This document shows positions 10,051 to 19,338 of a stretch of 64,000 nucleotides of DNA, in pieces. The DNA comes from SAR116 cluster bacterium AG-447-A06 (lineage in GTDB: Bacteria; Pseudomonadota; Alphaproteobacteria; Puniceispirillales; Puniceispirillaceae), in NCBI GenBank assembly GCA_003212345.1, contig QCPZ01000004.1:1-64000 (forward strand), written 5' to 3'. The notes below the pieces were generated by a model, which saw only the letters and a list, made by a program, of their open reading frames with translations, did not search any database and was not told the origin of the DNA. Every line of letters begins with the position of its first letter. The stretch's first letter is position 1. A program made the translations under genes and the position numbers.

Positions 10051-13000
10051 TTACATACGAATGTTAATAATGGTTTGTGTTAGTGTAGTGGTAGTCTCAA
10101 TTGCTTTAGCCGAAGCTTGGAAGTTTCGCTGTGCTGTAATCAGGTTTACCAATTCTTCGGTGATATCAACATTTGACCGTTCCAACGAACCAGATAGGAT
10201 ATTTCCATAGCCCTCTGCTCCAGCCTCACCAACCTGGGCCTCACCTGAAACCGCAGTTTCAACGTAGGTAGCGTTACCAATTTGCTTCAGACCATTTTGG
10301 TTGTTGAAGTTAGCAAGAACGATTTTTCCTAATGGATTATTCTGACCGTTCGTATAGTTTGCTCGAATTGTGCCGGAGGAGTCAATTTCTAGACCGTCAA
10401 GGCGACCGGATGTGAAACCATCCTGATCAACATTCAAAACCGAGAATGGTTGGGCGAACTGCGTTGACTGGCCAAAATCAATGTCTAGAGCGATAGAGAA
10501 ACCTTCTTCTTGGCGCTCATAATGCACCAAATTTTTCGGGCTGATGATCTGACCACCATTACTGAATGTGAGTTCACCTTCATCAATATAAAGGGGGTAA
10601 TATCCGTCAACCAAATTTGCTGGCGGCGTGGTGACAACAGCTCCTTCAGAATTAACAAAAAGCGCCACACCGTCATCATTAGTAGCTTGAACAAGGTTGT
10701 AAATTTGAGGCACCGTGCCCACACCAAGATCTACATCATCGAGTCCAAACCTTGCGGCACCCTTCACTTTAATCGTGGACGTATTCCCTGTTGTTCCAGT
10801 TTGGAAACTAAAGTTATTCGTATCTGAATTATATTTCACAGTGACACCGCCAACGGTGTCGCCTGTAACTGGATCTTGGATTTGGTTAATTCGGTTCTGC
10901 AAAGCTTCAGCTAAAGTTGAACCAACATAAAAGCCTGTTGGAATTTCGATAACTCCGCTTATACCATTTACAGACACGTTAAAAACATTTTCTCCACCAG
11001 TATTTGTGAGCCGGAATACCGCGGTTAAATCTTCAATTGCGGCGTCACCGATTGAAACTGCGGGGCTAGAGGCAAGACCTTTACCTGCAGATATAACTGC
11101 ATCAGTCTTCGACACACCAACAGACATCAGGTGATTGTCACCGCTGAAGTGGTCAGTGGCATCGATCACGGAACCATCATCGGTTGATAATGAGTACCGC
11201 CCAACAGATATGGCAGACGCTTTCTGCTGAGACGTAACACCAAGTGCACCGTTGGCCTCAATTAGCTCTCCTGTAGAACCACTTGCAAAAGTAAAATTCT
11301 GAGTATCACTGTTATAGTTTACCGTTACACCATATCTCTTATCGTTAAGCTGGATTTCTTCACCATCGGAGACAAATGGTTCAGTTCTCAAGACTTCTCC
11401 ACCTCTGATCAATACAGTTGAAGCATCATCCTGGGTTGGCACGCCGAGATTATTTGTATCTGTGGCTAATGTCGAACCAAACACCGAGAATGAATTAAAG
11501 TTACTCTCTGTTCCAGTTCCCAGAATTGTACGGTCAACAGTAAATTCTAGTTTTTGCGTAGTTTCATTATAATTTATCTTGATGGGCGGGGCTTTTTCAT
11601 CAACCCAGTCGGTGGATGTCGTCATATCAGAGGTGTTGTTGGCTTTATGTAGACCAAGAACATCGAGTGAACTTTTAGTTGCACCCGCTACCACCTGATT
11701 AATTGTGAACTGTCCACTGTCAACTTTAATAATTCCACCTGCATAATTTCCGCCAAGGGCAGCAATTTGAGCGTTACTGTAAGAATGTTTATTTGCATCA
11801 CCAATTTCTCTAATGACTATCTTTTCACTACTAAAATTGACTTGAGCCCCCTCATAAACGTTTGAAGAGCCCTCAAAAAATGCCTCAATGGACTCAGATT
11901 CATCACTCATGACAAAAATATCAGCTTCGGTTAAATTGAAACCATCGTCCGGAAATGATAATCCAGTGGTATTTATTGTAATTATTTTGTTATTTGCGTC
12001 GGTTGTTGTGTCTACATTTGTAACTGTAAACTCCCGACCATTGATATGAGATGCCGCAATTGCGTCAGCGGGCAGGAACTGTCCACCAATACGGATTTTC
12101 TCGTTATTCGATATCGGCGGTGTCGTTGTTCCAAAATTAATCGTCATAGTATTTTGAGTTGCATCAAACTTGACAGTATAGGCTGGATTTGAATTTCCGG
12201 CATTAACCTGAGTTTTGTTATCATAAACGCTCACACTTGGCGTCTTGCCCTGGTACGAATAAACCATGTACTTATCAGATATTGTTGTATTATTTCCCGC
12301 CGGAGTCGATGATGACGAGACTGCATGCTTAAGATTTACAATCTGTGTCTGAGTTAATATCGCGTCCATCTTAGTGCCGACAGATCTCGCGAACATTTGA
12401 TTACTCACACCGAGTGCGCTTGCACCAGCCGCCGTGCTAGCATAGGTATTCAGAGCATTATTCGTTCGTGCTTGAGCGTGGGCAAGAAATTGATCACGGG
12501 TAAAATCCGGCGAAGCACCCGTCAAAGTAATACCTTCAACTGTCGAAACATAGCTGTCGGCTAGTAAATCAACAGAAACTGCCGTAGATAGGCCAGTGGA
12601 TGAACCATCAGCATTCAGCTTAAACAGGTTTACGCTGAGGGTGTCATCAATATTTTGAACGACTTGAATTTTACTATCATCGCCATAAGCTGCATTAATT
12701 GCCCGCTCAACTTCTGCCGCTAATTGTGTTGCATTGTACTTACCGGGCCTCAAATCAATGTTGACCGGTTGGTCACCGTTATCAACGTTTACTGTGAGAA
12801 AGTTTTTGCCCCAATAAACCCGGCTATCCGCATCACCACTCTCACGGGTCGCATTAAACTGAATCGGATCAGTGACGATTTCAACAAGCCTGTCACCCTC
12901 CTCACCAAAATCAAATTCTGTGGCCTCTCCCGTAAGTTTTGCGGGCTGTGAGTCAACTAAAGTTTGCAGGTTGTCTCTTTTATAAAGTGCGGAGCCCTTT

Positions 13001-13836
13001 CCCTCAATAAAATAGTTGTCATCTGGGACAGTAGTTGTCTGCATCCCAAATCTATCAATGAAAATCTGCTTTCCAGCGTCGTCAACAGAGGGAACTAAGT
13101 CAGGTGTAATGACGGTGTCATTAATAACAAGACGCGTGTCATATTTGTTAGTCGGGTCATCCGCTGATGCAGACTGGGTTTTGATGAAATACATGGTCGC
13201 GATGGTTGGGTTTCCCAAATCATCAAAGATTGTAATTGATGTCGAGTTAGTAAACGTATTTGGATCTGCTGGGTCAAACCTATACCCATCAGCGAAAGCG
13301 GGCCTGTCAGGAACCACATCAGCCGCGGCAGGAACGTTAACTCCAAGAGAAATATTACTTGTCGCTTGAGGATCACCGGAAGTGACTGGCAATTGCAAAG
13401 GTAGAGCACTATCGAGGTCTTTTGCCGTCACGGAACCATCATCGTTCACTGGGTAAACTAAAAGATACTGACCTGCCGAGTCCACAACGTAACGGTCATT
13501 GTCCACGTTCAAAGATCCATTTCGAGTGTAAACCTTTTGGTTGGAGGTCAAGGAAGGCTTCAAAGTAAAAAATCCCTGACCGGAGATCGCAAGATCGAGA
13601 GCATTCAACGACGAGGAAATATTACCCTGCGTAAACTGTTGTTTAATACCCTTCAAAATCGCACCCGAACCAATAGAAGACGACGCATTCTGCAAGGGTG
13701 AGGTCGCGAAAATATCACCAAACTCAGCTCGGCTGCGCTTAAAGCCAGTCGTTCCAACGTTCGCGATGTTGTTTGAGGTAGCAGAGATATCTGCACTAGA
13801 ACCATTCAAACCAGTCAATGCGGTATAAAAAGACAT
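10051..13836 (-). CDS. flgE: Flagellar hook protein FlgE, unusually large, 1261 aa
   Basis: MSFYTALTGLNGSSADISATSNNIANVGTTGFKRSRAEFGDIF N-term and SNVDITEELVNLITAQRNFQASAKAIETTTTLTQTIINIRM C-term. Confidence 0.93.
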   Translation of the reverse strand: MSFYTALTGLNGSSADISATSNNIANVGTTGFKRSRAEFGDIFATSPLQNASSSIGSGAILKGIKQQFTQGNISSSLNALDLAISGQGFFTLKPSLTSNQKVYTRNGSLNVDNDRYVVDSAGQYLLVYPVNDDGSVTAKDLDSALPLQLPVTSGDPQATSNISLGVNVPAAADVVPDRPAFADGYRFDPADPNTFTNSTSITIFDDLGNPTIATMYFIKTQSASADDPTNKYDTRLVINDTVITPDLVPSVDDAGKQIFIDRFGMQTTTVPDDNYFIEGKGSALYKRDNLQTLVDSQPAKLTGEATEFDFGEEGDRLVEIVTDPIQFNATRESGDADSRVYWGKNFLTVNVDNGDQPVNIDLRPGKYNATQLAAEVERAINAAYGDDSKIQVVQNIDDTLSVNLFKLNADGSSTGLSTAVSVDLLADSYVSTVEGITLTGASPDFTRDQFLAHAQARTNNALNTYASTAAGASALGVSNQMFARSVGTKMDAILTQTQIVNLKHAVSSSSTPAGNNTTISDKYMVYSYQGKTPSVSVYDNKTQVNAGNSNPAYTVKFDATQNTMTINFGTTTPPISNNEKIRIGGQFLPADAIAASHINGREFTVTNVDTTTDANNKIITINTTGLSFPDDGFNLTEADIFVMSDESESIEAFFEGSSNVYEGAQVNFSSEKIVIREIGDANKHSYSNAQIAALGGNYAGGIIKVDSGQFTINQVVAGATKSSLDVLGLHKANNTSDMTTSTDWVDEKAPPIKINYNETTQKLEFTVDRTILGTGTESNFNSFSVFGSTLATDTNNLGVPTQDDASTVLIRGGEVLRTEPFVSDGEEIQLNDKRYGVTVNYNSDTQNFTFASGSTGELIEANGALGVTSQQKASAISVGRYSLSTDDGSVIDATDHFSGDNHLMSVGVSKTDAVISAGKGLASSPAVSIGDAAIEDLTAVFRLTNTGGENVFNVSVNGISGVIEIPTGFYVGSTLAEALQNRINQIQDPVTGDTVGGVTVKYNSDTNNFSFQTGTTGNTSTIKVKGAARFGLDDVDLGVGTVPQIYNLVQATNDDGVALFVNSEGAVVTTPPANLVDGYYPLYIDEGELTFSNGGQIISPKNLVHYERQEEGFSIALDIDFGQSTQFAQPFSVLNVDQDGFTSGRLDGLEIDSSGTIRANYTNGQNNPLGKIVLANFNNQNGLKQIGNATYVETAVSGEAQVGEAGAEGYGNILSGSLERSNVDITEELVNLITAQRNFQASAKAIETTTTLTQTIINIRM

Positions 13837-13895
13837 TTAGTTAAACTCCTGATACGCAGCGTATTCTAAAAATTGTGTTTAATAGTCAAACAAGG

Positions 13896-14597
13896 TCACT
13901 TGCTAAATCGTTTCACATCACTTGCACTGATGTCACCATAACCGCGGACATCATAGACAACTCCATCAGACGAATTCCCTGCAGATGCTGCAAGAACCTC
14001 GCCAAAAACAGATGACCCAACTGACTTTAAGCCTGTTCCGGTATCAGCAAATGCCTCTACAGTAATATATTCATTATCATCGAGAACATTCTGCGGGATG
14101 TTTTCCCAGCGAAACCCGAGAAGCCCTGCCTTTTGCGGTCCTAGCTCCTCAGCATGAATAATGTCACCGTTCATTGACTTGTATAGAACGCTTGTGTTGG
14201 TTGAAGTGGAAGGGATGTCCAATGCACCTGAGATGGTTCCATCTGCATCTGGAAAGGCTCTGTTACCAGACACAAGAACTGAATGACCGAGCATATTCGC
14301 CGCTGTTGCAATCCGGAATTCAGATAATTGTCCAGAAATAGCCTTGATACTTTCGTTCATTTCAGTCTGCCCAGTCACCATAGAGAACTGCGCCATCTGT
14401 GCAATCATCTCCGTATTATCAGTAGGCTTGAAAGGATCTTGATTTTGTAACTGCGTTGTCATCAACTTCAGGAAATCATCTTGCCCCAATGTATCAGACG
14501 ACTTTTTCGCCTCCTTTGGCTGATTAATCCCAAGCTTATCCAGAATTGAATTCAATGAATTATTATTGTCAACGGAACTCATTACCCAGTCTCCCAA
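13896..14597 (-). CDS. flgD: Hook capping/scaffold protein FlgD
   Basis: LGQDDFLKLMTTQLQNQDPFKPTDNTEMIAQMAQFSMVTG motif. Confidence 0.93.
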   Translation of the reverse strand: MGDWVMSSVDNNNSLNSILDKLGINQPKEAKKSSDTLGQDDFLKLMTTQLQNQDPFKPTDNTEMIAQMAQFSMVTGQTEMNESIKAISGQLSEFRIATAANMLGHSVLVSGNRAFPDADGTISGALDIPSTSTNTSVLYKSMNGDIIHAEELGPQKAGLLGFRWENIPQNVLDDNEYITVEAFADTGTGLKSVGSSVFGEVLAASAGNSSDGVVYDVRGYGDISASDVKRFSK

Positions 14598-14604
14598 CTA
14601 ACCT

Positions 14605-15024
14605 CTATTTACCCATGTTGATGGTTCGCATCATCAGCCCACGCAACGTGGAAATTACTTCAATATTATTTTGGTATTGCCGACTTGCTTCAACCATCTC
14701 AATCATTTCTTCGTTTTCATCGACAGCAGCCCGGTAAACATAACCGTCACCATCAGCCGACGGATGATTCGGCATAAAAACACGCTCTGGATCACGCGTG
14801 ATAGCCTTAATTCCCACAACATCAACCGTTGACACACCATTGCTTTCAATAGCCTCAGAAAACTGGGTTTCAAACACAGGCTTCAGTGATTTGTAGGCCT
14901 CTTCCTTCGAGCCTGATATAGTGCCGGCATTTGCAAGATTACTGGCAACTGTATTCAAGCGCACCATCTGGGACGCCATTGCCCGTCCAGCGATGTCAAA
15001 TACATTTCTAATCTCTGCCATCAC
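14605..15024 (-). CDS. flgC: Proximal rod protein FlgC
   Basis: FDIAGRAMASQMVRLNTVASNLANAGT...; 4-nt overlap with flgB. Confidence 0.94.
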   Translation of the reverse strand: MMAEIRNVFDIAGRAMASQMVRLNTVASNLANAGTISGSKEEAYKSLKPVFETQFSEAIESNGVSTVDVVGIKAITRDPERVFMPNHPSADGDGYVYRAAVDENEEMIEMVEASRQYQNNIEVISTLRGLMMRTINMGK

Positions 15025-15410
15025 TCACCCCTAATCGCAGACATCAATCCAGAAATACGATTATTCAAAAATGTCAAAGTCGTCTGGTAGCGCGTCACAT
15101 TTTCAGAAAATTCCATCTGCTCGACGGCTAATTCCACCGTGTTTCCATCCATGGATGGATTAATTGGGTCGCGAAACAGGATACGGTCGCGCCCCACCGT
15201 GACTGCAGTATCAAGATGCTGGCCATGTGTTACTTTTAATGGGCCAGTTCCAGACGCGTGCTTTTGCATTTGTGCGTCAAAGCTCAAATCACGAGCCTTA
15301 AAATTAGGCGTTGCCGCATTCGCAATATTAGACGCCAAAATTTCATTACGACGCGATCGCAGCATCAACGCCTGTGCATGAAAGTCTAAATGTGAAGCAA
15401 TTTTATTCAT
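15021..15410 (-). CDS. flgB: Proximal rod protein FlgB
   Basis: LDFHAQALMLRSRRNEILASNIANAATPNFKARDLSF. Confidence 0.94.
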   Translation of the reverse strand: MNKIASHLDFHAQALMLRSRRNEILASNIANAATPNFKARDLSFDAQMQKHASGTGPLKVTHGQHLDTAVTVGRDRILFRDPINPSMDGNTVELAVEQMEFSENVTRYQTTLTFLNNRISGLMSAIRGE

Positions 15411-15464
15411 TAATTATAGCAATCCAAAAAAACGCTGGGGTTTCTGGCCAACAACGGTCAGACT

Positions 15465-15480
15465 TGGTGTGGAATTTGCA
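15465..15480 (+). promoter_or_regulatory. Candidate sigma-54 -24/-12 promoter (TTGGTGTGGAATTTGC) for the acidic-tail gene at 15514
   Basis: GG-N10-GC spacing with TTTGCA; weaker -24 than the other sites; overlaps the flgB promoter. Confidence 0.5.
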
Positions 15481-15493
15481 AATAGAATGCCAA
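15478..15493 (-). promoter_or_regulatory. Candidate sigma-54 -24/-12 promoter (TTGGCATTCTATTTGC) for flgBCDE...
   Basis: TTGGCA-N7-TGC; GG-N10-GC; upstream of flgB. Confidence 0.75.
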
Positions 15494-15513
15494 AACTAGA
15501 AAGAGGCAGAAAA

Positions 15514-16449
15514 ATGAATAATTCAATGGCTGAAGCTAAGGCAGGCACCTTATCGCCGTCCAAATTAGCGCCGGAAACAATCAGAATTCGAAACGCCTTA
15601 ATCGAAAAATATGCAGATCAGCCAATTGAAGAGCTAAATATCTTTCTTCAACATGCTCTCGAAGCTGAAAAGGACGAATTGAAACGGTTGGGGCTATTGG
15701 CAGCTCGTGTTTATATTCTTCGCCAGAAAGTATTAAGTCTTAAAGCCTTTATTCGTGATGAGCGTATGAACAGCATCCCCACTCCCAACCTTGCACTGAG
15801 CGAGCAAATTTTGCTGGATGAGACCGCCCATAGTGATATTGACATTAAAAGCGAAACCGTCGCGGCGGGCGAATGGCATTCGCTTCAGATGATTGAACCA
15901 GGAGAGGTTCACGGGGTAAGATTTTTTGAGGGTACTATTATTAACGCAAAAGCCGAAGATGCTGAAAAGCTGATTTCTTCAGGCAAAGCAATAGTGATAG
16001 ATGATAAGGGCAATCCAGTTGAGAACAATAAGGACGATAACGGCGATAGCAGTGATACTATTGACCAGGAGGTTGATACAGCTGATATCGGCATTCCATC
16101 AGATGATGAAAATTTAAAGGACACCAATTCTTTAGACGCCACCGTGGGCGTGGATGACAATGATAACAGTAATACGATTGATCCAAAAGCTGGCGTCATT
16201 GATAAGGTAGCGGTCGTTGACGCTGATGATGACAGCAGTTTGTTAGATGATGAAAATGCTGATTACTCCAATTCCTCAGACTCTGCGGTAGGAGGAGATG
16301 ACACCGGTGATGACAATATGGCTGACTCAAACGCTGACGTCATGGATGAGCCCGCATCAGCTAATGCCACTGATGAAGACATTGTGTCAGAGGATAAAAA
16401 TGCTGACGACAGCCAAGGCGAAGACGGTTCAGAAGAGAAAAAAGACTGA
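15514..16449 (+). CDS. Uncharacterised protein with long Asp/Ser-rich acidic C-terminal tail
   Basis: Start at ATG 15514 with AGAGGCAG upstream preferred over the GTG at 15469, which lies inside the candidate promoter; tail ...DDDSSLLDDENADYSNSSDSAVGGDDTGDDN... Confidence 0.75.
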   Translation: MNNSMAEAKAGTLSPSKLAPETIRIRNALIEKYADQPIEELNIFLQHALEAEKDELKRLGLLAARVYILRQKVLSLKAFIRDERMNSIPTPNLALSEQILLDETAHSDIDIKSETVAAGEWHSLQMIEPGEVHGVRFFEGTIINAKAEDAEKLISSGKAIVIDDKGNPVENNKDDNGDSSDTIDQEVDTADIGIPSDDENLKDTNSLDATVGVDDNDNSNTIDPKAGVIDKVAVVDADDDSSLLDDENADYSNSSDSAVGGDDTGDDNMADSNADVMDEPASANATDEDIVSEDKNADDSQGEDGSEEKKD

Positions 16450-16478
16450 AAGTGCTGATCACTAAACCGGAGAAACGC

Positions 16479-16838
16479 ATGATCCGCAGAGCGAAGCAAG
16501 ATTCGGGTAAAATAAAAGCAGCAACCCATCTGCTATTCTTAATATGCCTTTGTTCCTGCCTGCCGGAACGTTTCAGACATGAAAAATATGATTGCTCAGG
16601 CAGCCTGCAAACCATCAACACCATTGTTATAAATAAGGCCAAGACCGGCAATCACGCCAAAGTCGTCAGCCCGACAAGCGAGACGGAGGCTAATATTACC
16701 CAGATTGATGAGCAAACAGCTTGGTTGACGTATAAAAACATGCAAATGAAAATAAACAGGAAAACCGGTACAATGACAATGGTTCAGGGAACCCAATATA
16801 GAAAAGTAAGTTGCAAGAAAACAGTCTTCACAATGTAG
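16479..16838 (+). CDS. Putative small lipoprotein/secreted protein, unknown
   Basis: MIRRAKQDSGKIKAATHLLFLICLCSC: basic n-region, hydrophobic core, lipobox-like LCSC. Confidence 0.55.
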   Translation: MIRRAKQDSGKIKAATHLLFLICLCSCLPERFRHEKYDCSGSLQTINTIVINKAKTGNHAKVVSPTSETEANITQIDEQTAWLTYKNMQMKINRKTGTMTMVQGTQYRKVSCKKTVFTM

Positions 16839-16907
16839 GTTCCGCTGGCACTGACGGAGCTTCACTGAAATAACTTTGACTTTACAGAGTCTTTCGGTCT
16901 GGTCGAA

Positions 16908-17351
16908 TTAACCAGAGTCGTTGGGGCCATGAAACCTTGCAACAGCTTTAGCTTCATCAACACTAATCCCAGCCTTTTTAACTATTTCATCAACGCTTAA
17001 TCCGCCTCGAGCAAATTCTATTGCTTTTGACAATTTATTATCGCTACCGACAGTTTTTGTCAAAAGCTCCTGTTCAAAGCGTACTTGCTCAACCATGGCT
17101 ATAATTTGATTGTGCCTACTTTCGAACTTTTCAAAATTTTCAATACATTCATTCCAGCTGATGCTTAGCTTCGAGAGCCCATCAAGAGCATTGGCGACGT
17201 CAAACCTGATCTTCTTGATATCAGTCTCTAATCGTGCAACCTTTTTCAAAAGATGAAAACCCACAAAACCAATAAACAACAGCAAAAGCGAAACGCCAGT
17301 TGCTATCGTTATAAATGAAGGATTTTCTGATAGTAAGACTAGGTTTGACAT
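16908..17351 (-). CDS. DUF2802-like membrane-anchored protein
   Basis: N-terminal TM helix, coiled coil, C-terminal KAIEFARGGLSVDEIVKKAGISVDEAKAVARFHG resembles the DUF2802 helix-turn-helix. Confidence 0.65.
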   Translation of the reverse strand: MSNLVLLSENPSFITIATGVSLLLLFIGFVGFHLLKKVARLETDIKKIRFDVANALDGLSKLSISWNECIENFEKFESRHNQIIAMVEQVRFEQELLTKTVGSDNKLSKAIEFARGGLSVDEIVKKAGISVDEAKAVARFHGPNDSG

Positions 17352-17456
17352 CTGGTCACCGGATACAATTTACAATCTTGCAGGGTAAATGATCTGCCTT
17401 TTTATAGTCGCCTACGAAATATTAATTAAACAGCGCCATTCTTAGCACGGTTCCGT

Positions 17457-17756
17457 TCATTTGTCAGCGTCGACAATATATTTTTGCAGTTTTGAAGTGA
17501 TATCAGTTTGCTTGGTAGAATAAATTTCTAGCATTTCTATCCGACTGATAATGCGCTCAAGACGATTTTTCAAGTCGCTGCTTACATCAACCAATTGGTT
17601 GAACGAGGTTTTTTGGGCTGAAACCGTTTCCATACATGTTTGAAGTTTTGAACATAACGCAAGAAATTCTGTTGAGTTTTTTCCACGCGTTTCAAGCGCA
17701 TCGAGTAAGCCCTCAATACGCGATAAAAACCCAGCATCCAAAGGATTATGGGACAC
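17457..17756 (-). CDS. Small coiled-coil protein next to flgM, possible FlgN-type export chaperone
   Basis: 99 aa helical; position immediately downstream of flgM; no clear motif. Confidence 0.5.
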   Translation of the reverse strand: MSHNPLDAGFLSRIEGLLDALETRGKNSTEFLALCSKLQTCMETVSAQKTSFNQLVDVSSDLKNRLERIISRIEMLEIYSTKQTDITSKLQKYIVDADK

Positions 17757-17773
17757 CTGGTAGCCTCCAGCAG

Positions 17774-18070
17774 CTAGCTCTTCATTTCCCGATATGCCTC
17801 CATCAGCGCATCAGAAACCCGATCAAGATCAATAGGGTACTCGCCACGCTTGATGGCGTCCTTGATTCGATTGACATTTTCTTTGTCAACCGGCGCTGCC
17901 GATGCCATATCTTTTACTGCAGACTGGCTTTCAAGTGAATTCAACTTGACACTTGAGCTAACATTCTCAACGGACCCTTTACTTTTCAGGGGCTTAGCTT
18001 CTTGCGAAACGTTGTTCCCAGCTTTTCGCATCTCCAGTCTGGTAACTGTATTCTTTACAATCTCAACCAT
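17774..18070 (-). CDS. flgM: Anti-sigma-28 factor FlgM
   Basis: C-terminal NVNRIKDAIKRGEYPIDLDRVSDALMEAYREM is FlgM-like. Confidence 0.85.
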   Translation of the reverse strand: MVEIVKNTVTRLEMRKAGNNVSQEAKPLKSKGSVENVSSSVKLNSLESQSAVKDMASAAPVDKENVNRIKDAIKRGEYPIDLDRVSDALMEAYREMKS

Positions 18071-18113
18071 TGTATTAGACCTCCGATATCTATGTTACGA
18101 CACGTTATTTGAT

Positions 18114-18923
18114 TTATTTAGTCAAAACCTTAATTTTTTTGCGAGAAACAACAATTCCTTCAACAAGTTTCCCACTATGCTGATTTTGAGCCTGCAACAA
18201 CTCCCCAATCTGGGCATTACCAGCAGAAATTCCACTGCTTACAACAACCACTGGTCCAGATGTTGATTGGATTATAATTTTTTGGCCCTTTCGTATATCC
18301 CAATCAATTTCAAGATGTCGGCTTAAAATCATCTGGTTAACACCCAAATTTTTTTTCAACTTCCGACCGACAACATCGCTGACGTTGGCAAAATAGCCCG
18401 TGCGATTTTTTGTCCTAGCCACTCTCAAAACAACATCATCATGGGACAGAATACGTCCTTTCTGAACACTTCTGGCCATAGCTAAATACTTTTCTACAGC
18501 ATTCTTCGGAAAATCTTCTACAAAAGTTTGATTTTCTACTTTGGTCGATGACGCTGACTCAGCGGTAATTTGATCTGCCTCACTAGTCAAAGATCCGATT
18601 TTACCTTTACTAACAGCATTGGTCCGCACCGCAATTTTAAACCCACCTGGATCCGGACAAAACAGTTCAACTGTTTTCATTCCCCCAAACATCGGGCGTA
18701 TTAACACATCGGACTCACAAGCCGGAAATAATCTTTTTTCTGAAATCGCTGGTTTCCCGCTTAAATTCTGCGCAGCCAGAAAGGAATTGATTCTCTGTTT
18801 CATCTGGGTGCCACTAATCATTTCGCTCGCGACCGCAGCAAATGCATGAGGCGATCCGCAAACGGCCAAAACCACCATAAAAAACATCATATATTTCTTA
18901 GCCACCAAAGAAAAAGATCTCAT
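18114..18923 (-). CDS. flgA: Flagellar P-ring assembly chaperone FlgA (SAF domain)
   Basis: LSHDDVVLRVARTKNRTGYFANVSDVVGRKLKKNLGVNQMILSRHLE...KGQKIIIQSTSGPVVVVSSGISAGNAQIGE. Confidence 0.9.
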   Translation of the reverse strand: MRSFSLVAKKYMMFFMVVLAVCGSPHAFAAVASEMISGTQMKQRINSFLAAQNLSGKPAISEKRLFPACESDVLIRPMFGGMKTVELFCPDPGGFKIAVRTNAVSKGKIGSLTSEADQITAESASSTKVENQTFVEDFPKNAVEKYLAMARSVQKGRILSHDDVVLRVARTKNRTGYFANVSDVVGRKLKKNLGVNQMILSRHLEIDWDIRKGQKIIIQSTSGPVVVVSSGISAGNAQIGELLQAQNQHSGKLVEGIVVSRKKIKVLTK

Positions 18924-19338
18924 TACGTGTCCCATTTTCAGATGCGTTTCTATTTTCTAATTTTTCCTTCGTGATTAGCGCCCGTATCTGATTCACTGAC
19001 GGCAAATGAAGGGTTTTCCCTGCATAAAGAAAGTTTGGGTTGCCTCTAACAAAGGCAGAACGATTAAATTGTAAAATCGCAATTTGGACAAATGCCATAT
19101 TAAGTCCACTGCCACCATAATAGTCAGACATTATATGACCAAGAGTTTCCGCTTCCAGAACTTCATGTTTTTTGAATTCATCAGGGTTTACCCGCATAGG
19201 ATGCGAGCTATATTCATCCGACATTGTTCCGTAATCAGCCCGATTTTCACCATAGGTCAGAACAACAATTGGTTCGGCTGCCTGCGCGGCCACTATGTGC
19301 AACATCGCGAAAACAAATGTAAGTAGAAATACACGCAT
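18898..19338 (-). CDS. Secreted small protein with LysM/FimV-N-like segment
   Basis: Signal peptide MRVFLLTFVFAMLHIVAAQAAEP; QIAILQFNRSAFVRGNPNFLYAGKTLHLPSV resembles FimV/LysM; TGATG coupling to flgT. Confidence 0.65.
   Translation of the reverse strand: MRVFLLTFVFAMLHIVAAQAAEPIVVLTYGENRADYGTMSDEYSSHPMRVNPDEFKKHEVLEAETLGHIMSDYYGGSGLNMAFVQIAILQFNRSAFVRGNPNFLYAGKTLHLPSVNQIRALITKEKLENRNASENGTRNEIFFFGG

Noticed and set aside
15469-15513. GTG start giving MEFANRMPKLERGRK for the acidic-tail protein
   Set aside because: Overlaps the predicted -12 element and lies upstream of the predicted transcription start; ATG 15514 has an SD.
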